From Ideonella paludis (lineage in GTDB: Bacteria > Pseudomonadota > Gammaproteobacteria > Burkholderiales > Burkholderiaceae_C): a stretch of 64,000 bases of DNA. The notes beneath the pieces were generated by a model. It saw only the letters and a list, made by a program, of their open reading frames with translations. It was not told the DNA's origin and searched no databases. A program made the translations under genes and the position numbers. Shown piece by piece: positions 1 through 10,282 of this stretch. The stretch's first letter is position 1; every line of letters starts with the position of its first letter. The stretch lies in the NCBI RefSeq assembly GCF_018069865.1, contig NZ_JAGQDG010000001.1, positions 744,001 through 808,000 of the forward strand. The letters are read 5' to 3'.

Positions 1-1823
<1,823 letters not shown>

Positions 1824-2029
1824 CCCCCAAGAGCGTGGCTAGCAGCGTGGGCGGCAGCGGCATCATCGGCCGCAACGCGCAACAGCCGAGGCTCGCCGGG
1901 GCGCAATGGCGTCCCATACTGCCATGCCACCCCGTCGTTGGGCGCTGCTTTCGTTCCCCCTCATGCGCATGTCTTGCGATACTCCCTGAACACTTGCTGC
2001 CCATGCTGTGAAGGCCAGGCGCCCACCTC

Positions 2030-2692
2030 ATGACTGAAACTTCCTCTCTGCCACCCCACCCTCAGCGCGCCGGGCTGGCCCAAGGCCTGAACGACTTGGG
2101 GCTCAGCCTGCCCGAGGCCACGCAAGCTCAGTTGCTGGCCTACCTCGACCTGCTGGGCCGCTGGAACAAGGTCTACAACCTGACGGCGGTGCGCCGCCCG
2201 GAAGAGATGCTGGTGCAGCATCTGCTGGACTGCCTGACCGTGGTGCCGCCGATGAGCCGCGCTCTGGCTGCGCTAGCGGCTCCGCGCATTCTGGATGTCG
2301 GCAGTGGTGGGGGCTTGCCGGGCGTGGTGCTGGCCATCCTGAACCCCTCTTGGCAGGTGGCTTGCGTCGACACCGTGGGCAAAAAGGCCAGCTTCATCCG
2401 CCAAGTGGCCGCAGAGTTGGGCTTGAAGAATCTTCAGGCCCTTCATGCCCGGGTGGAGACCTTGGACGGCCCCGGCTACGACATGATCACCTCGCGGGCC
2501 TTTGCCTCACTGGAGGACTTTGTCTCTCTGACCGCCAGCCTGCTGGCCCCCGGTGGGTTCTGGTGCGCGATGAAGGCCAAGCTGACTTCAGAAGAAAAAG
2601 CCGCTGTGGCGGCAGACGTGTTCCACGTGGAACCGCTGCAGGTGCCACAGTTGGACGCCGAGCGCTGCTTGGTCTGGATGCGGCCGCGCTGA
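2030..2692 (+). CDS. rsmG: 16S rRNA (guanine-527-N7)-methyltransferase RsmG (GidB)
   Basis: SAM-dependent methylation of G527 in 16S rRNA. The 220-residue length is normal for the family. It shows the LLGRWNKVYNLTAVR motif near residue 45, the SAM-binding loop ILDVGSGGGLPGVVLAI near residue 88, and TSRAFASLEDF near residue 155. The ATG at 2030 gives the usual short N-terminal extension. It lies between mnmG and parA as in most Burkholderiales. Its last 80 bp contain a parS-type palindrome, and its stop is followed at once by a DnaA-box-like cluster. Confidence 0.96.
   Translation: MTETSSLPPHPQRAGLAQGLNDLGLSLPEATQAQLLAYLDLLGRWNKVYNLTAVRRPEEMLVQHLLDCLTVVPPMSRALAALAAPRILDVGSGGGLPGVVLAILNPSWQVACVDTVGKKASFIRQVAAELGLKNLQALHARVETLDGPGYDMITSRAFASLEDFVSLTASLLAPGGFWCAMKAKLTSEEKAAVAADVFHVEPLQVPQLDAERCLVWMRPR
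2619..2634. promoter_or_regulatory. parS-type site 3 (variant palindrome)
   Basis: TGTTCCACGTGGAACC keeps the CACGTG core and a perfect 14-bp palindrome, differing from the universal parS at three positions. This variant is of the type used as parS in pseudomonads. It lies in the 3' end of rsmG, 1.2 kb from the two perfect sites. Confidence 0.7.
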
Positions 2693-2705
2693 GATCGCCC
2701 ACAGC

Positions 2706-2779
2706 GTATCCCCAGCCTGTCCCCACGCCATACAGCATTTGCCCACAGCTTTATCCACAGGATCTCTATGTTCCCCACA
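2706..2779. promoter_or_regulatory. DnaA-box-like cluster between rsmG and lysE-type gene
   Basis: One perfect DnaA box, TTATCCACA, lies at 2751-2759. TTGCCCACA at 2739-2747, TTCCCCACA at 2771-2779 and GTATCCCCA at 2706-2714 each have two mismatches, all on the same strand. Four such elements in 75 bp next to parS and mnmG suggest DnaA binding (regulatory or part of an origin). No AT-rich unwinding region is visible nearby, so calling it oriC would be premature. Confidence 0.5.
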
Positions 2780-3409
2780 GGCTTTTTTGGCCCCTTCATG
2801 GGCATTGCGGACTACGGCACGTTTTGCAGCGCGGTCTTGCTCTTCTTGGCCCTGCCGGGGCCGGGGACCTTTGCCTTGCTCACCTCCACCGCCAAGGGCG
2901 GCTTCAAGGCCGGGGCGGGGGCAACCTTCGGCATCATCGTGGGTGACCAGGTTTTGCTGTGGCTGGCGGTGGCCGGCGTGGCGGCCTTGCTGGCGGCCTA
3001 TCCGGCGGTGTTTGAGGCCGTGCGCTGGGCGGGGGCCGCCTACCTGGCCTGGATCGGCCTGAAGCTGATGTTCGCGCGGGGCGAAGGTGGGGCCAGCCCC
3101 ATCCACATCGAGCCCCGCCATTACTTTCGCCAGGCCTTGCTGATCACGGTGCTCAACCCCAAGGCCATCGTGTTCTACATGGCCTTCTTCCCTTTGTTCA
3201 TTGACCCGGCGCACCACCTGGGCCTGCCCACCTTTGCGGTGATGGCGCTCACCATCGCCGCCATCACCGCCGCTTATTGCTTGCTGCTCTGCGCCTTTGC
3301 TCAGGCCGTGGCCGAGAAGGTGAGGGCGCATCGCACCGTGGCGCGCTGGCTGGAGCGCCTGGCGGGCCTGTTCTTGGTGGGTTTTGGCGTGCGCTTGCTG
3401 CGCGATTGA
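2768..3409 (+). CDS. LysE/RhtB-family amino-acid exporter
   Basis: Inner-membrane exporter of the LysE/RhtB superfamily. The family signature LFLALPGPGTFALLTSTAKGGFKAG lies near residues 20-45, followed by helices such as WLAVAGVAALLAAYPAVFEAVRWAGAAYLAW and the conserved LNPKAIVFYMAFFPLFID. Two starts are possible: ATG 2768 has an AGGA five bases upstream but overlaps the DnaA-box cluster, while ATG 2798 (MGIADYGTF) fits the usual family N-terminus but has no clear ribosome site. I list the longer form. The substrate cannot be read from sequence. The gene sits between rsmG and parA on the same strand. Confidence 0.9.
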   Translation: MFPTGFFGPFMGIADYGTFCSAVLLFLALPGPGTFALLTSTAKGGFKAGAGATFGIIVGDQVLLWLAVAGVAALLAAYPAVFEAVRWAGAAYLAWIGLKLMFARGEGGASPIHIEPRHYFRQALLITVLNPKAIVFYMAFFPLFIDPAHHLGLPTFAVMALTIAAITAAYCLLLCAFAQAVAEKVRAHRTVARWLERLAGLFLVGFGVRLLRD

Positions 3410-3501
3410 CGTTGACCCCAGCCCGCAGCACCCTGCCAAGCGGCGACAATCTCCCCCTTGCTCGCCACTCGGTGCGCATGCCCTGAACGGACCTCTCAGC
3501 C

Positions 3502-4281
3502 ATGGCCTCCCGGATCTTTTGCATTGCCAACCAAAAGGGTGGTGTCGGTAAGACGACCTCCTGTGTGAACCTGGCCGCCGGTCTGGCGCAGGTGGGCCAG
3601 CGCGTCTTGCTGGTCGACCTGGACCCGCAGGGCAATGCCACCATGGGCTCGGGCGTGGACAAGCGCACGCTGGAGTCCACGGTCTACGACGTGCTGCTCG
3701 AAACCGCGACCGTGGCCGAGGCCCGCGTGCGGGCCGAGAAGGGCGGCTACGACGTGCTGGGCGCCAACCGCGAGTTGGCTGGTGCCGAGGTCGAACTGGT
3801 GGGGCTGGAGCACCGCAACGAGCGGCTGCGCCGCGCCCTGAAAGTGGCCGAGAACGAGTACGACTTCGTGCTCATCGACTGCCCGCCGTCGCTCAGCATG
3901 CTCACGCTCAACGGCCTGTGCAGCGCGCATGGCGTGATCGTGCCCATGCAGTGCGAGTACTTCGCCCTCGAAGGCCTGACCGACCTGGTCAACACCATCA
4001 AGCAGGTGCACGCCAACCTCAACCGCGACCTGCAGCTCATCGGCCTGCTGCGCGTGATGTTCGACCCGCGCATCACCCTGCAAACCCAGGTCAGCGACCA
4101 GCTCAAGGCCCACTTCGGCGACAAGGTGTTCAACACCGTCATCCCGCGCAATGTGCGCTTGGCCGAGGCGCCCAGCTATGGCCTGCCCGGCGTGGTCTTT
4201 GACCCGGCCTCCAAAGGCGCGCAAGCTTTTGTGGAGTTCGCCAAGGAAATGGTCCGCCGCGAAGGCCAGCGCGCAGCCTGA
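3502..4281 (+). CDS. parA: Chromosome-partitioning ATPase ParA
   Basis: Deviant-Walker ATPase that moves ParB-parS complexes over the nucleoid. Residues 1-25 contain IFCIANQKGGVGKTTSCVNLA, with the signature lysine and the P-loop; LVDLDPQGNATMGSG follows near residue 35 and FVLIDCPPSLSMLT near residue 120. The 259-residue length and lack of an N-terminal HTH match chromosomal (Soj-type) ParA. Its partner parB is 3.5 kb downstream rather than adjacent, with an S41 protease, argC on the opposite strand and a hydrolase in between. Confidence 0.97.
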   Translation: MASRIFCIANQKGGVGKTTSCVNLAAGLAQVGQRVLLVDLDPQGNATMGSGVDKRTLESTVYDVLLETATVAEARVRAEKGGYDVLGANRELAGAEVELVGLEHRNERLRRALKVAENEYDFVLIDCPPSLSMLTLNGLCSAHGVIVPMQCEYFALEGLTDLVNTIKQVHANLNRDLQLIGLLRVMFDPRITLQTQVSDQLKAHFGDKVFNTVIPRNVRLAEAPSYGLPGVVFDPASKGAQAFVEFAKEMVRREGQRAA

Positions 4282-4309
4282 GGCGGCGCGGAGCCAAAGC
4301 TCTGACATT

Positions 4310-4321
4310 GGGGGGGGGGGG
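4310..4321. repeat. 12-G homopolymer tract
   Basis: An uninterrupted run of twelve G lies 28 bp after the parA stop and about 155 bp before the S41 protease start. Such tracts are slippage-prone and can alter promoter spacing, or can reflect a sequencing length error. Confidence 0.85.
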
Positions 4322-4475
4322 AAAGCCCTTTGGCCCGCGCGAATGCGCTTTGCACGGGTGAGAATAGGGCGCTCAAGAAGACGTCGGGCCGCCTCAAACA
4401 TTCTTGCGCCTTCAAAGGGCGTCGAGCCAGCACAAGCAAGGCTCTGCGGGGCGGCTACTTTTGGGAGCCCACTTC

Positions 4476-6068
4476 ATGTCCGAGACAAGGTCCTCACGCC
4501 TAGAGATTCGCCGTGCCCACCTGGGCCTGTTGTTTGCCGCCACGCTGGCGCTTTCTGCCTGTGGCGGTGGGGGCAGCAATGCCGGCGAGCAAGTCTTGGG
4601 CACCTCACCCAGCCCCAGCCCGGTTGCGCCGGTGCCCAGCCCACCGCCGGCCGCGGCTGTGGCGCAAAGCTGCGCCCCCACCAACCCCTATCGCGCCGAC
4701 GCGACCAGCGCCACCACCGTGGGCACGCTGGCGGGTGAAAAGGCCTGGGCCAAGTCCTATATGGAGCAGGCCTATCTGTGGTGGGAAGAGATCCCCTCCG
4801 TGAATGCCAATGCGGCCGCCTACAGCGACACCTCCAAAGTCGCCGAGTCGCTGGACGCCTATTTCAGGGCGCTGAAGTCGCCTCTGATCACCGCGTCGGG
4901 CAAGCCCAAAGACGAGTTCACCTTCACCTATCCCACCAAGGCCTGGAACGACCGCTCCCAAAGCGGCGCCGTCTCGGGCTATGGCATTGAATGGCAGTTC
5001 ACCTCGCCCTTCCCGCCGCGCGGCATCCGCGTGGCCTATGTGGAGCCCAACTCCCCGGCCTCTGCGGCAGGCGTGCGCCGGGGTGACACCTTGGTGTCGG
5101 TCGATGGTGTCAGCGCCGATGTCAACACACAGGCCGGTATCGATGTCTTGAATGCAGCCCTGTCGCCCAGCGCCAACGGCAGCCCTCACGCCTTTGTGTT
5201 GGCGCCTGTGACGGGCGGCACTCGCAACGTCAACCTGACCAGCGCCACGGTCGTCACCACCCCGGTGCTCAACACCCAGGTGCTGACCACCGGCGGTGGC
5301 CGCCGCGTGGGCTACATCCTCTTCAACGCCCACATCGCCAGTGCCGAGGGCCAGCTCATCACGGCCGTCAACACCCTGCGTGACTCGGCGGTGCAAGACC
5401 TGGTGCTGGACCTGCGCTACAACGGCGGCGGCTATCTCTACCTCGCCAGTCAGTTGGCCTATATGGTGGCCGGTTCCAGCCGCACCTCGGGCCAGGTGTT
5501 TGAGCAACTGCAGTACAACAGCAAGCGCAGCGCCGAGACCAACAGCGACAGGGCCCGCACGCCCTTCTTTGACACCTCGTGCTACCTGGACAGCAACTTC
5601 CAATGCCCGCGTCAGGAGCCCTTGCCCACCCTCAATCTCAGCCGCGTGTTTGTGCTCACCAGCCCCGGCACCTGCTCGGCCAGCGAGTCCATCATCAACG
5701 GCCTGCGTGGTGTGAATGTGGAGGTGGTGCTGATCGGCGACACCACCTGCGGCAAGCCCTACGGCTTCACCGCCAAGGACAACTGCGGCATCTCCTACTT
5801 CCCCATTGAGTTCAAGGGCACCAACGCCAAGGGCTTTGGCGACTATGCCGACGGCTTCAAAGCCACCTGCCCGGCGGCGGACGACCTCAGCCGCGCCTTG
5901 GGCGACCCCGCCGAAGGCCAATTGGCGGCCGCGCTCTACCGGGTGGACAACGGTGTGTGCAACCCGGTGGCCGCGCGCTCCTCGCCTCTTGCGGCGGGCA
6001 GCACCGCGCCCAAGAGCCGCATTCTGCGCGGCCCTGAGCGCGAGAACCGCTTCCTGCTGCCGCGCTGA
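4476..6068 (+). CDS. Exported S41-family (C-terminal processing type) peptidase, lipoprotein
   Basis: Predicted cell-envelope serine protease. The start at 4476 (MSETRSSRLEIRR) has a GGGAG ribosome site and gives a lipoprotein signal ending LALSAC-GGGG. A proline-rich linker follows, then a PDZ domain around residues 180-260 (RGIRVAYVEPNSPASAAGVRRGDTLVSVDG, split here by family knowledge), then the S41 core with LDLRYNGGGYLYLASQLAYM. The Ser/Lys dyad is visible: S-A-S-E around residues 401-404 (TCSASESIINGLRG) and K427 in DTTCGKPYGF. An in-frame ATG at 4404 lacks a ribosome site. It is preceded by the poly-G tract and ends at a strong terminator. The substrate is unknown. Confidence 0.9.
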   Translation: MSETRSSRLEIRRAHLGLLFAATLALSACGGGGSNAGEQVLGTSPSPSPVAPVPSPPPAAAVAQSCAPTNPYRADATSATTVGTLAGEKAWAKSYMEQAYLWWEEIPSVNANAAAYSDTSKVAESLDAYFRALKSPLITASGKPKDEFTFTYPTKAWNDRSQSGAVSGYGIEWQFTSPFPPRGIRVAYVEPNSPASAAGVRRGDTLVSVDGVSADVNTQAGIDVLNAALSPSANGSPHAFVLAPVTGGTRNVNLTSATVVTTPVLNTQVLTTGGGRRVGYILFNAHIASAEGQLITAVNTLRDSAVQDLVLDLRYNGGGYLYLASQLAYMVAGSSRTSGQVFEQLQYNSKRSAETNSDRARTPFFDTSCYLDSNFQCPRQEPLPTLNLSRVFVLTSPGTCSASESIINGLRGVNVEVVLIGDTTCGKPYGFTAKDNCGISYFPIEFKGTNAKGFGDYADGFKATCPAADDLSRALGDPAEGQLAAALYRVDNGVCNPVAARSSPLAAGSTAPKSRILRGPERENRFLLPR

Positions 6069-6089
6069 AGCCCTCAGCGTGTGGCATGA

Positions 6090-6115
6090 AAAAGGGGTCC
6101 TGCGGGACCCCTTTT
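6090..6115. terminator. Bidirectional intrinsic terminator
   Basis: An 11-bp perfect stem (AAAAGGGGTCC at 6090-6100 pairing with GGACCCCTTTT at 6105-6115) with a TGCG loop. The A and T ends give a U tract in both directions, so it can serve the S41 gene and the convergent argC. Confidence 0.92.
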
Positions 6116-6172
6116 GTTGGGCGCTCGGCGCCCCTTTCATCAGACAGACTGTCTAGCGGCGGCGCACCCCGC

Positions 6173-7111
6173 TCAGAGCCCCAGCCCTTCGTCCAGCCCC
6201 AGGTGCACATTCATGCACTGCACGGCCGCACCGCTGGCGCCCTTGCCCAGGTTGTCCTCGCGGGCCATCAGCAGCACTTGGGTGGCGCTGGCAAACACAA
6301 ACACATCGACCCGGTTGGTGTTGTTGCAGGCCTGCACATCAAAGAAGCCACCTTCCAGCGTGGCCGCATCCGACAGCGGCATGACCCGCACAAAACGCTC
6401 GCCCGCATAGTGGCGCTCATAGGCCGCCTGGATCTTCTCGGGCGTGGTGCCGGCGGCAAATTGAGACAGATGTAAGGGCACACTGACAGCCAAGCCCTTG
6501 TAGAACGGACCCACCACCGGCATGAACACCGGCGGCTGCGCCAAGCCGGTTTGCACCATCATCTCGGGCAGGTGTTTGTGGCCCAGGGTCAGGCCATAGG
6601 GGCGGGGCGCTTGCAGCAGCGGGTCGCCACCGGCTTCGTACTGCTCGATCATCTTCTTGCCGCCACCCGAATAACCCGTCAGCGAGGTGGCCGAGACGGG
6701 GGTGTCGGGCGCGATCAGCCCGGCGTCCACCAGCGGGCGCAGCAGCACGATGAAGGCCGTGGCATGGCAGCCGGGGTTGGCAATGCGCTTGGCCGCGCGG
6801 ATGGCGTCGCGCTGCCCGGCGCACAGCTCAGGCAGGCCATAGGTCCAGCCAGGCACCGTGCGGTGGGCGGTGCTGGCGTCGATCAAGCAGGTGCGGGGGT
6901 TGGTGATCATGGCCGCCGCTTCGCGCGAGGCCGCGTCGGGCAGGCACAGAAAGGCCACATCGGCGGCGTTCAGCAGGCGGGCGCGCTCGGCCGGGTCTTT
7001 GCGCAGCTCGGGCGCAATGCGCAGCACCTCCACATCGCCGCGTTCGGCCAGGACCTCATGGATGCGCAGGCCGGTCGTGCCCTCTTGACCATCCACATAC
7101 ACCTTCGTCAT
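6173..7111 (-). CDS. argC: N-acetyl-gamma-glutamyl-phosphate reductase, type 2
   Basis: Third step of arginine synthesis: NADPH-dependent reduction of N-acetylglutamyl phosphate to the semialdehyde. The N-terminus [20 protein letters not shown] is characteristic of the short type-2 enzyme; the catalytic cysteine is in [13 protein letters not shown] and [12 protein letters not shown] follows. At 312 residues the length is typical of type 2. Start at 7111 chosen because GGAAGAAG precedes it and the family begins there; an upstream in-frame ATG at 7144 adds an unconserved extension. It is divergent from the hydrolase gene and interrupts the parA-parB neighbourhood. Confidence 0.95.
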   Translation of the reverse strand: MTKVYVDGQEGTTGLRIHEVLAERGDVEVLRIAPELRKDPAERARLLNAADVAFLCLPDAASREAAAMITNPRTCLIDASTAHRTVPGWTYGLPELCAGQRDAIRAAKRIANPGCHATAFIVLLRPLVDAGLIAPDTPVSATSLTGYSGGGKKMIEQYEAGGDPLLQAPRPYGLTLGHKHLPEMMVQTGLAQPPVFMPVVGPFYKGLAVSVPLHLSQFAAGTTPEKIQAAYERHYAGERFVRVMPLSDAATLEGGFFDVQACNNTNRVDVFVFASATQVLLMAREDNLGKGASGAAVQCMNVHLGLDEGLGL

Positions 7112-7176
7112 ATCGCTTCTTCCTTCGTCAACAATCCGAACCATTGCACAGCATACGGCATGCCGCCTTCAAACCC

Positions 7177-7740
7177 ATGACGAACACCACCCCTCGCGTT
7201 TTGCTGTTGCCCGGATGGCAGAACTCCGGCCCCAGCCATTGGCAAAGCCGCTGGGAGGCGCTGTATGGCGACCAGCGCGTGCTGCAAGATGATTGGATGT
7301 GGCCCAAACGCGGCGACTGGATGATGCAGCTCGACGAAGCCCTGCTGGCCCAGCCCGGCCCCGTGGTGCTGGTGGCCCACAGCCTGGGCTGTCAGTTGGT
7401 GGCGGCTTGGGCGGCGCACTCGCGCCACACGGGCCGCGTGCAGGCGGCCCTCTTGGTGGCCCCGCCCGACATCGAGCGCGACGACGCTCCGCCCCAGATC
7501 GCCACCTGGCGCCCCATCGCTCGCCAGCCTCTGCCCTTTGCGGCCGTGGCCCTGATCAGCAGTGACGACCCCTTTTGCGCGCCAGAGCGTGCCCACGCCA
7601 TGGCCCAGGCCTGGGGGGCGGCGGCGCTGGAGCTGGGCCCCTTGGGCCACATCAATGGCGACTCCGGCCTGGGCGATTGGCCCGAAGGCCGGGCGGTGTT
7701 GAACTCCCTGCTGAACACGCCCGACGAGGATGCCGACTGA
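7177..7740 (+). CDS. RBBP9/YdeN-family alpha/beta hydrolase
   Basis: Small serine hydrolase of the RBBP9/YdeN family with unknown physiological substrate. Family features are LLLPGWQNSGPSHWQSRWE at the N-terminus, the nucleophile elbow VAHSLGCQL, an aspartate in ISSDDPFCAPERA and a histidine in GHINGDSGLGDWPEG, together the Ser-Asp-His triad. The start MTNTTPRVLLLPG fits the family; the ATG at 7144 is an alternative. The gene ends exactly where the parB region begins, so the two are probably co-transcribed. Confidence 0.9.
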   Translation: MTNTTPRVLLLPGWQNSGPSHWQSRWEALYGDQRVLQDDWMWPKRGDWMMQLDEALLAQPGPVVLVAHSLGCQLVAAWAAHSRHTGRVQAALLVAPPDIERDDAPPQIATWRPIARQPLPFAAVALISSDDPFCAPERAHAMAQAWGAAALELGPLGHINGDSGLGDWPEGRAVLNSLLNTPDEDAD

Positions 7741-7758
7741 TTGACCGACAATCCACAA

Positions 7759-8679
7759 ATGGCAAGCAAAAAACCCAAGGGACTCGGCCTGGGCCTCGAA
7801 GCCCTGCTCGGCCCCAAAGTCACCGACCTCGACGTTGAGCCCACCGCCGGGCCGCAGAGCCCGTCCACGCTCAAGGTCTCGCAGCTGCAGGCCGGCAAGT
7901 ACCAGCCGCGCACGCGCATGGACGAGGGCTCGCTCTATGAGCTGGCCGAGAGCATCCGCACCCAGGGCATCATGCAGCCCATCCTGGTGCGGCCGCTCAG
8001 CGGCAAGGAGGCCGGCGGCGCGGCCCAGTACGAAATCATTGCCGGTGAGCGGCGCTTCAGGGCCTCGCAACTGGCGGGCCTGACCGAGGTGCCGGTGCTG
8101 GTCAAGGCGGTGCCCGACGAAGCCGCCGCCGTGATGGCGCTGATTGAAAACATCCAGCGCGAAGACCTGAACCCGCTGGAAGAGGCCCAGGGCCTGAAGC
8201 GCCTGATCGACGAGTTTGGCCTGACCCACGAGGCCGCCGCCCAGGCCGTGGGCCGCTCGCGCAGCGCGGCCTCCAACCTGATGCGCTTGCTGCAACTGGC
8301 CGAGCCGGTGCAAAAAATGCTGATGGCCGGCGACATCGACATGGGCCATGCCCGTGCGCTGCTGGCCCTGCCTGCCGCACAGCAGATCTTGAGCGCCAAC
8401 GAGATCGTCGGCAAAAAGCTCTCGGTGCGCGATGCTGAAAAGCTGGTCACCAAGGCCCTGAACCCCGGCCGCCAAACCCCGCTGCTGCGGGTGGCCAAAG
8501 ACAAGCCCCGCGACATCGTCCGGCTGGAAGAGCAATTGGCCGACGCGCTGACGGCAGACGTGGAAATCCGCGTGCAGCGCAAAACCAAGCGCGGCGAGCA
8601 AGGCGAGATCGCCATCCGCTTCAGCTCTTTGGATGAGTTGAACGGCCTGCTCGACAAGCTGGGTGTGACCGAGCGCTGA
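7759..8679 (+). CDS. parB: Chromosome-partitioning protein ParB
   Basis: CTP-dependent DNA clamp that loads at parS. The start at 7759 gives MASKKPKGLGLGLEALLGP, the family's usual N-terminus, which stimulates ParA; the TTG at 7741 is less likely. The CTP-binding domain shows YQPRTRMDEGSLYELAESI, GIMQPILVRP and GERRFRASQLAGL; ALIENIQREDLNPLEEA and the HTH (LTHEAAAQAVGRSRSAASNLMRLL) follow; the C-terminal dimer domain ends FSSLDELNGLLDKLG. At 306 residues it is normal. Its targets are the parS sites in mnmG and rsmG, 5-6.5 kb upstream. Confidence 0.97.
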   Translation: MASKKPKGLGLGLEALLGPKVTDLDVEPTAGPQSPSTLKVSQLQAGKYQPRTRMDEGSLYELAESIRTQGIMQPILVRPLSGKEAGGAAQYEIIAGERRFRASQLAGLTEVPVLVKAVPDEAAAVMALIENIQREDLNPLEEAQGLKRLIDEFGLTHEAAAQAVGRSRSAASNLMRLLQLAEPVQKMLMAGDIDMGHARALLALPAAQQILSANEIVGKKLSVRDAEKLVTKALNPGRQTPLLRVAKDKPRDIVRLEEQLADALTADVEIRVQRKTKRGEQGEIAIRFSSLDELNGLLDKLGVTER

Positions 8680-8686
8680 GCGGCCC

Positions 8687-8716
8687 TATCGGCTCCTGCG
8701 GCCTCTGCGGCCGATA
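8687..8716. terminator. Possible hairpin after parB
   Basis: TATCGGC (8687-8693) pairs with GCCGATA (8710-8716) just after the parB stop, with a GC-rich 16-base loop. There is no T tract, so it may be a weak terminator or mRNA end structure only. Confidence 0.35.
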
Positions 8717-8829
8717 AGGTCAGAACTCGCTCAGGGTTTGGTCATGACTTCGCGGCGCCCAGCCGCAACACTGCATTCCAAGGTGGCCGAGGTCTTCGGA
8801 TCGGGTCACCCACCCCCAGGAAGCAGTAG

Positions 8830-9564
8830 ATGAAGTTCATGACTTTGCCCCATCGTCTCCGATCATCAGCGCCAGAGAGTGCGCCGCCGAGCGTCGCTCC
8901 GCTCAGCCCTGGCCAGCGGCTGGCGCAGTTGACCGAGGCCTTTCGGCCGCAGGTTCGCCGCGCAGAGCCCGACGCCATGTTCAAGCAGATGACGCGCTCC
9001 GCGCTTTCACCCACGGTGCTGGAGGCGTGGAGCCAACTGATGTTGCGCGTGTCCGAGCTGCATGACCAGGTCGATGCGGCCCAGGAGGAACTGGAAGCAC
9101 TGCGCCTGGATGAACATGACACGCTGCAGAGCATGGACGTGTTGGTGCGCGCCCAGTGGGCCACCCTGCAGACGCGGTTCACGCATGTCACGCTGGCGCC
9201 TGAGCCTTTGGGCAGCCTGCGCGTGGTGCCGTCGATGGCGGCTGCGGCCTGGTGCCAAATGCTGGAGTTTGTGGCGGGCTCGGCCATGCCGGGTCAGCGG
9301 CGGCGCTTGTGTGTGCAACGCCGCGACACCCCTCAAGGCTCGGTGTTTGATTTGTTCTTGAACGAGCCCAATGTGGCGGGTGCGCGCCTTCCGGAGGACC
9401 CCGGTCGTCCGCCAGGCCTGGACCAGCTCTTGATCCGCGCGACGGCCGCGGCCAGTGGGGGTGACGCCCGCATCAGCGACAGCCCGCAGGGGGCCCGCAT
9501 TCTCTATGCCGTGATGAAGCCCGGCGAGCGGGTCCTCCAGGAACGACGGGGGCAAGTGGCATGA
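8830..9564 (+). CDS. Hypothetical protein resembling a degenerate histidine-kinase output module
   Basis: 244-residue soluble protein that I cannot assign to a named family. ATG 8830 has AGGAAG six bases upstream. Residues about 55-95 (LSPTVLEAWSQLMLRVSELHDQVDAAQEELEALRL) predict a long coiled-coil helix like a dimerisation hairpin. The C-terminal stretch GLDQLLIRATAAASGGDARISDSPQGARILYAVMKP has the spacing of the last part of a GHKL ATPase domain (helix, AxxxGG, strands), but there is no phospho-accepting His-Glu pair and no clear N-box. The kinase resemblance is my inference. The next gene starts 37 bp downstream on the same strand and is also degenerate signalling-like, so the two probably form an operon. 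Confidence 0.75.
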   Translation: MKFMTLPHRLRSSAPESAPPSVAPLSPGQRLAQLTEAFRPQVRRAEPDAMFKQMTRSALSPTVLEAWSQLMLRVSELHDQVDAAQEELEALRLDEHDTLQSMDVLVRAQWATLQTRFTHVTLAPEPLGSLRVVPSMAAAAWCQMLEFVAGSAMPGQRRRLCVQRRDTPQGSVFDLFLNEPNVAGARLPEDPGRPPGLDQLLIRATAAASGGDARISDSPQGARILYAVMKPGERVLQERRGQVA

Positions 9565-9601
9565 GCGATACCGAGCGACCTTTTGCAAAGGTGGGCAAAT
9601 C

Positions 9602-10279
9602 ATGACCGAAGAGCCGGTGACCATGTTGCAGCCCATGCTGTGTCCCCGCACGTTGCGGGTCATGGCAGCCCTGCTGCCCGAGGTGGACGACCTGCAAAGC
9701 GAGGCCGATTGGGCAGCGCAAGTCGGCCAGCAACTGCAGGCCTGCGCCGAGGTCTGGGTGCCCGCTGTGTTGCCCAGCCAGTGGCGGCCCTTTCAGCAAG
9801 GCCGGTGGCGGCGCTTGTTGGCGCAATGCACGCCCGCCCAGCGCACACGGCTGTGCCTCAAGTTCTCGTTGCCCTCGGCCGGCCCCGCGCTGGTCGACCC
9901 GGATGCGGCGACGGAGTGGGCGCATCTGCGCGCGCAAGGTGTGGGCCTGGTGTGGCACGACCTGGCCTGGCCGCAGGGCTGGCCCGAAGGCATTTGGAAA
10001 ACCTTGAGGCCCGATGCGGTGATCTTGGGTGAGCGGGCTCAAGCCTTGTTGCGCCGAGAGCTGGACGAGGCCCAAGCCACCAAGGCGCTGGAGCGCCAGG
10101 TGCACGACATTCAGGCCCAAGGCTTGGCAGTCTGGGCGGGGCCCCTGGCAGACGCGCAAGCGCTCTACCGTGCGCAGCAATTGGGCTGCAGCGGCGTTTG
10201 GGGCGAGCTGATCATGCTGCCCATGTCGGTGCCCAGCTTCATGCGCTTGCGCCCCAAGGCCCAGGGCCTTGAGCCGTAA
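9602..10279 (+). CDS. Hypothetical protein resembling a degenerate EAL domain
   Basis: 225-residue protein with AAAGGTGG seven bases before ATG 9602. The C-terminal half, DIQAQGLAVWAGPLADAQALYRAQQLGCSGVWGELIMLPMS, has the pattern of the end of an EAL domain (GxxVxAegVet...L...LGC..vqG), preceded by a region like LRPDAVILGERAQALLR. The EAL signature itself and the metal-binding acidic residues are not visible, so c-di-GMP hydrolysis is unlikely; a binding or scaffold role would fit such remnants. The family link is an inference. It converges with the 746-residue regulator, with only 3 bp between stops. Confidence 0.75.
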   Translation: MTEEPVTMLQPMLCPRTLRVMAALLPEVDDLQSEADWAAQVGQQLQACAEVWVPAVLPSQWRPFQQGRWRRLLAQCTPAQRTRLCLKFSLPSAGPALVDPDAATEWAHLRAQGVGLVWHDLAWPQGWPEGIWKTLRPDAVILGERAQALLRRELDEAQATKALERQVHDIQAQGLAVWAGPLADAQALYRAQQLGCSGVWGELIMLPMSVPSFMRLRPKAQGLEP

Positions 10280-10282
10280 TCC

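Noticed and set aside
2706-2779. Calling this region oriC
   Set aside because: Only one perfect DnaA box, no AT-rich unwinding element and no dnaA/dnaN nearby; kept only as a DnaA-box-like cluster.
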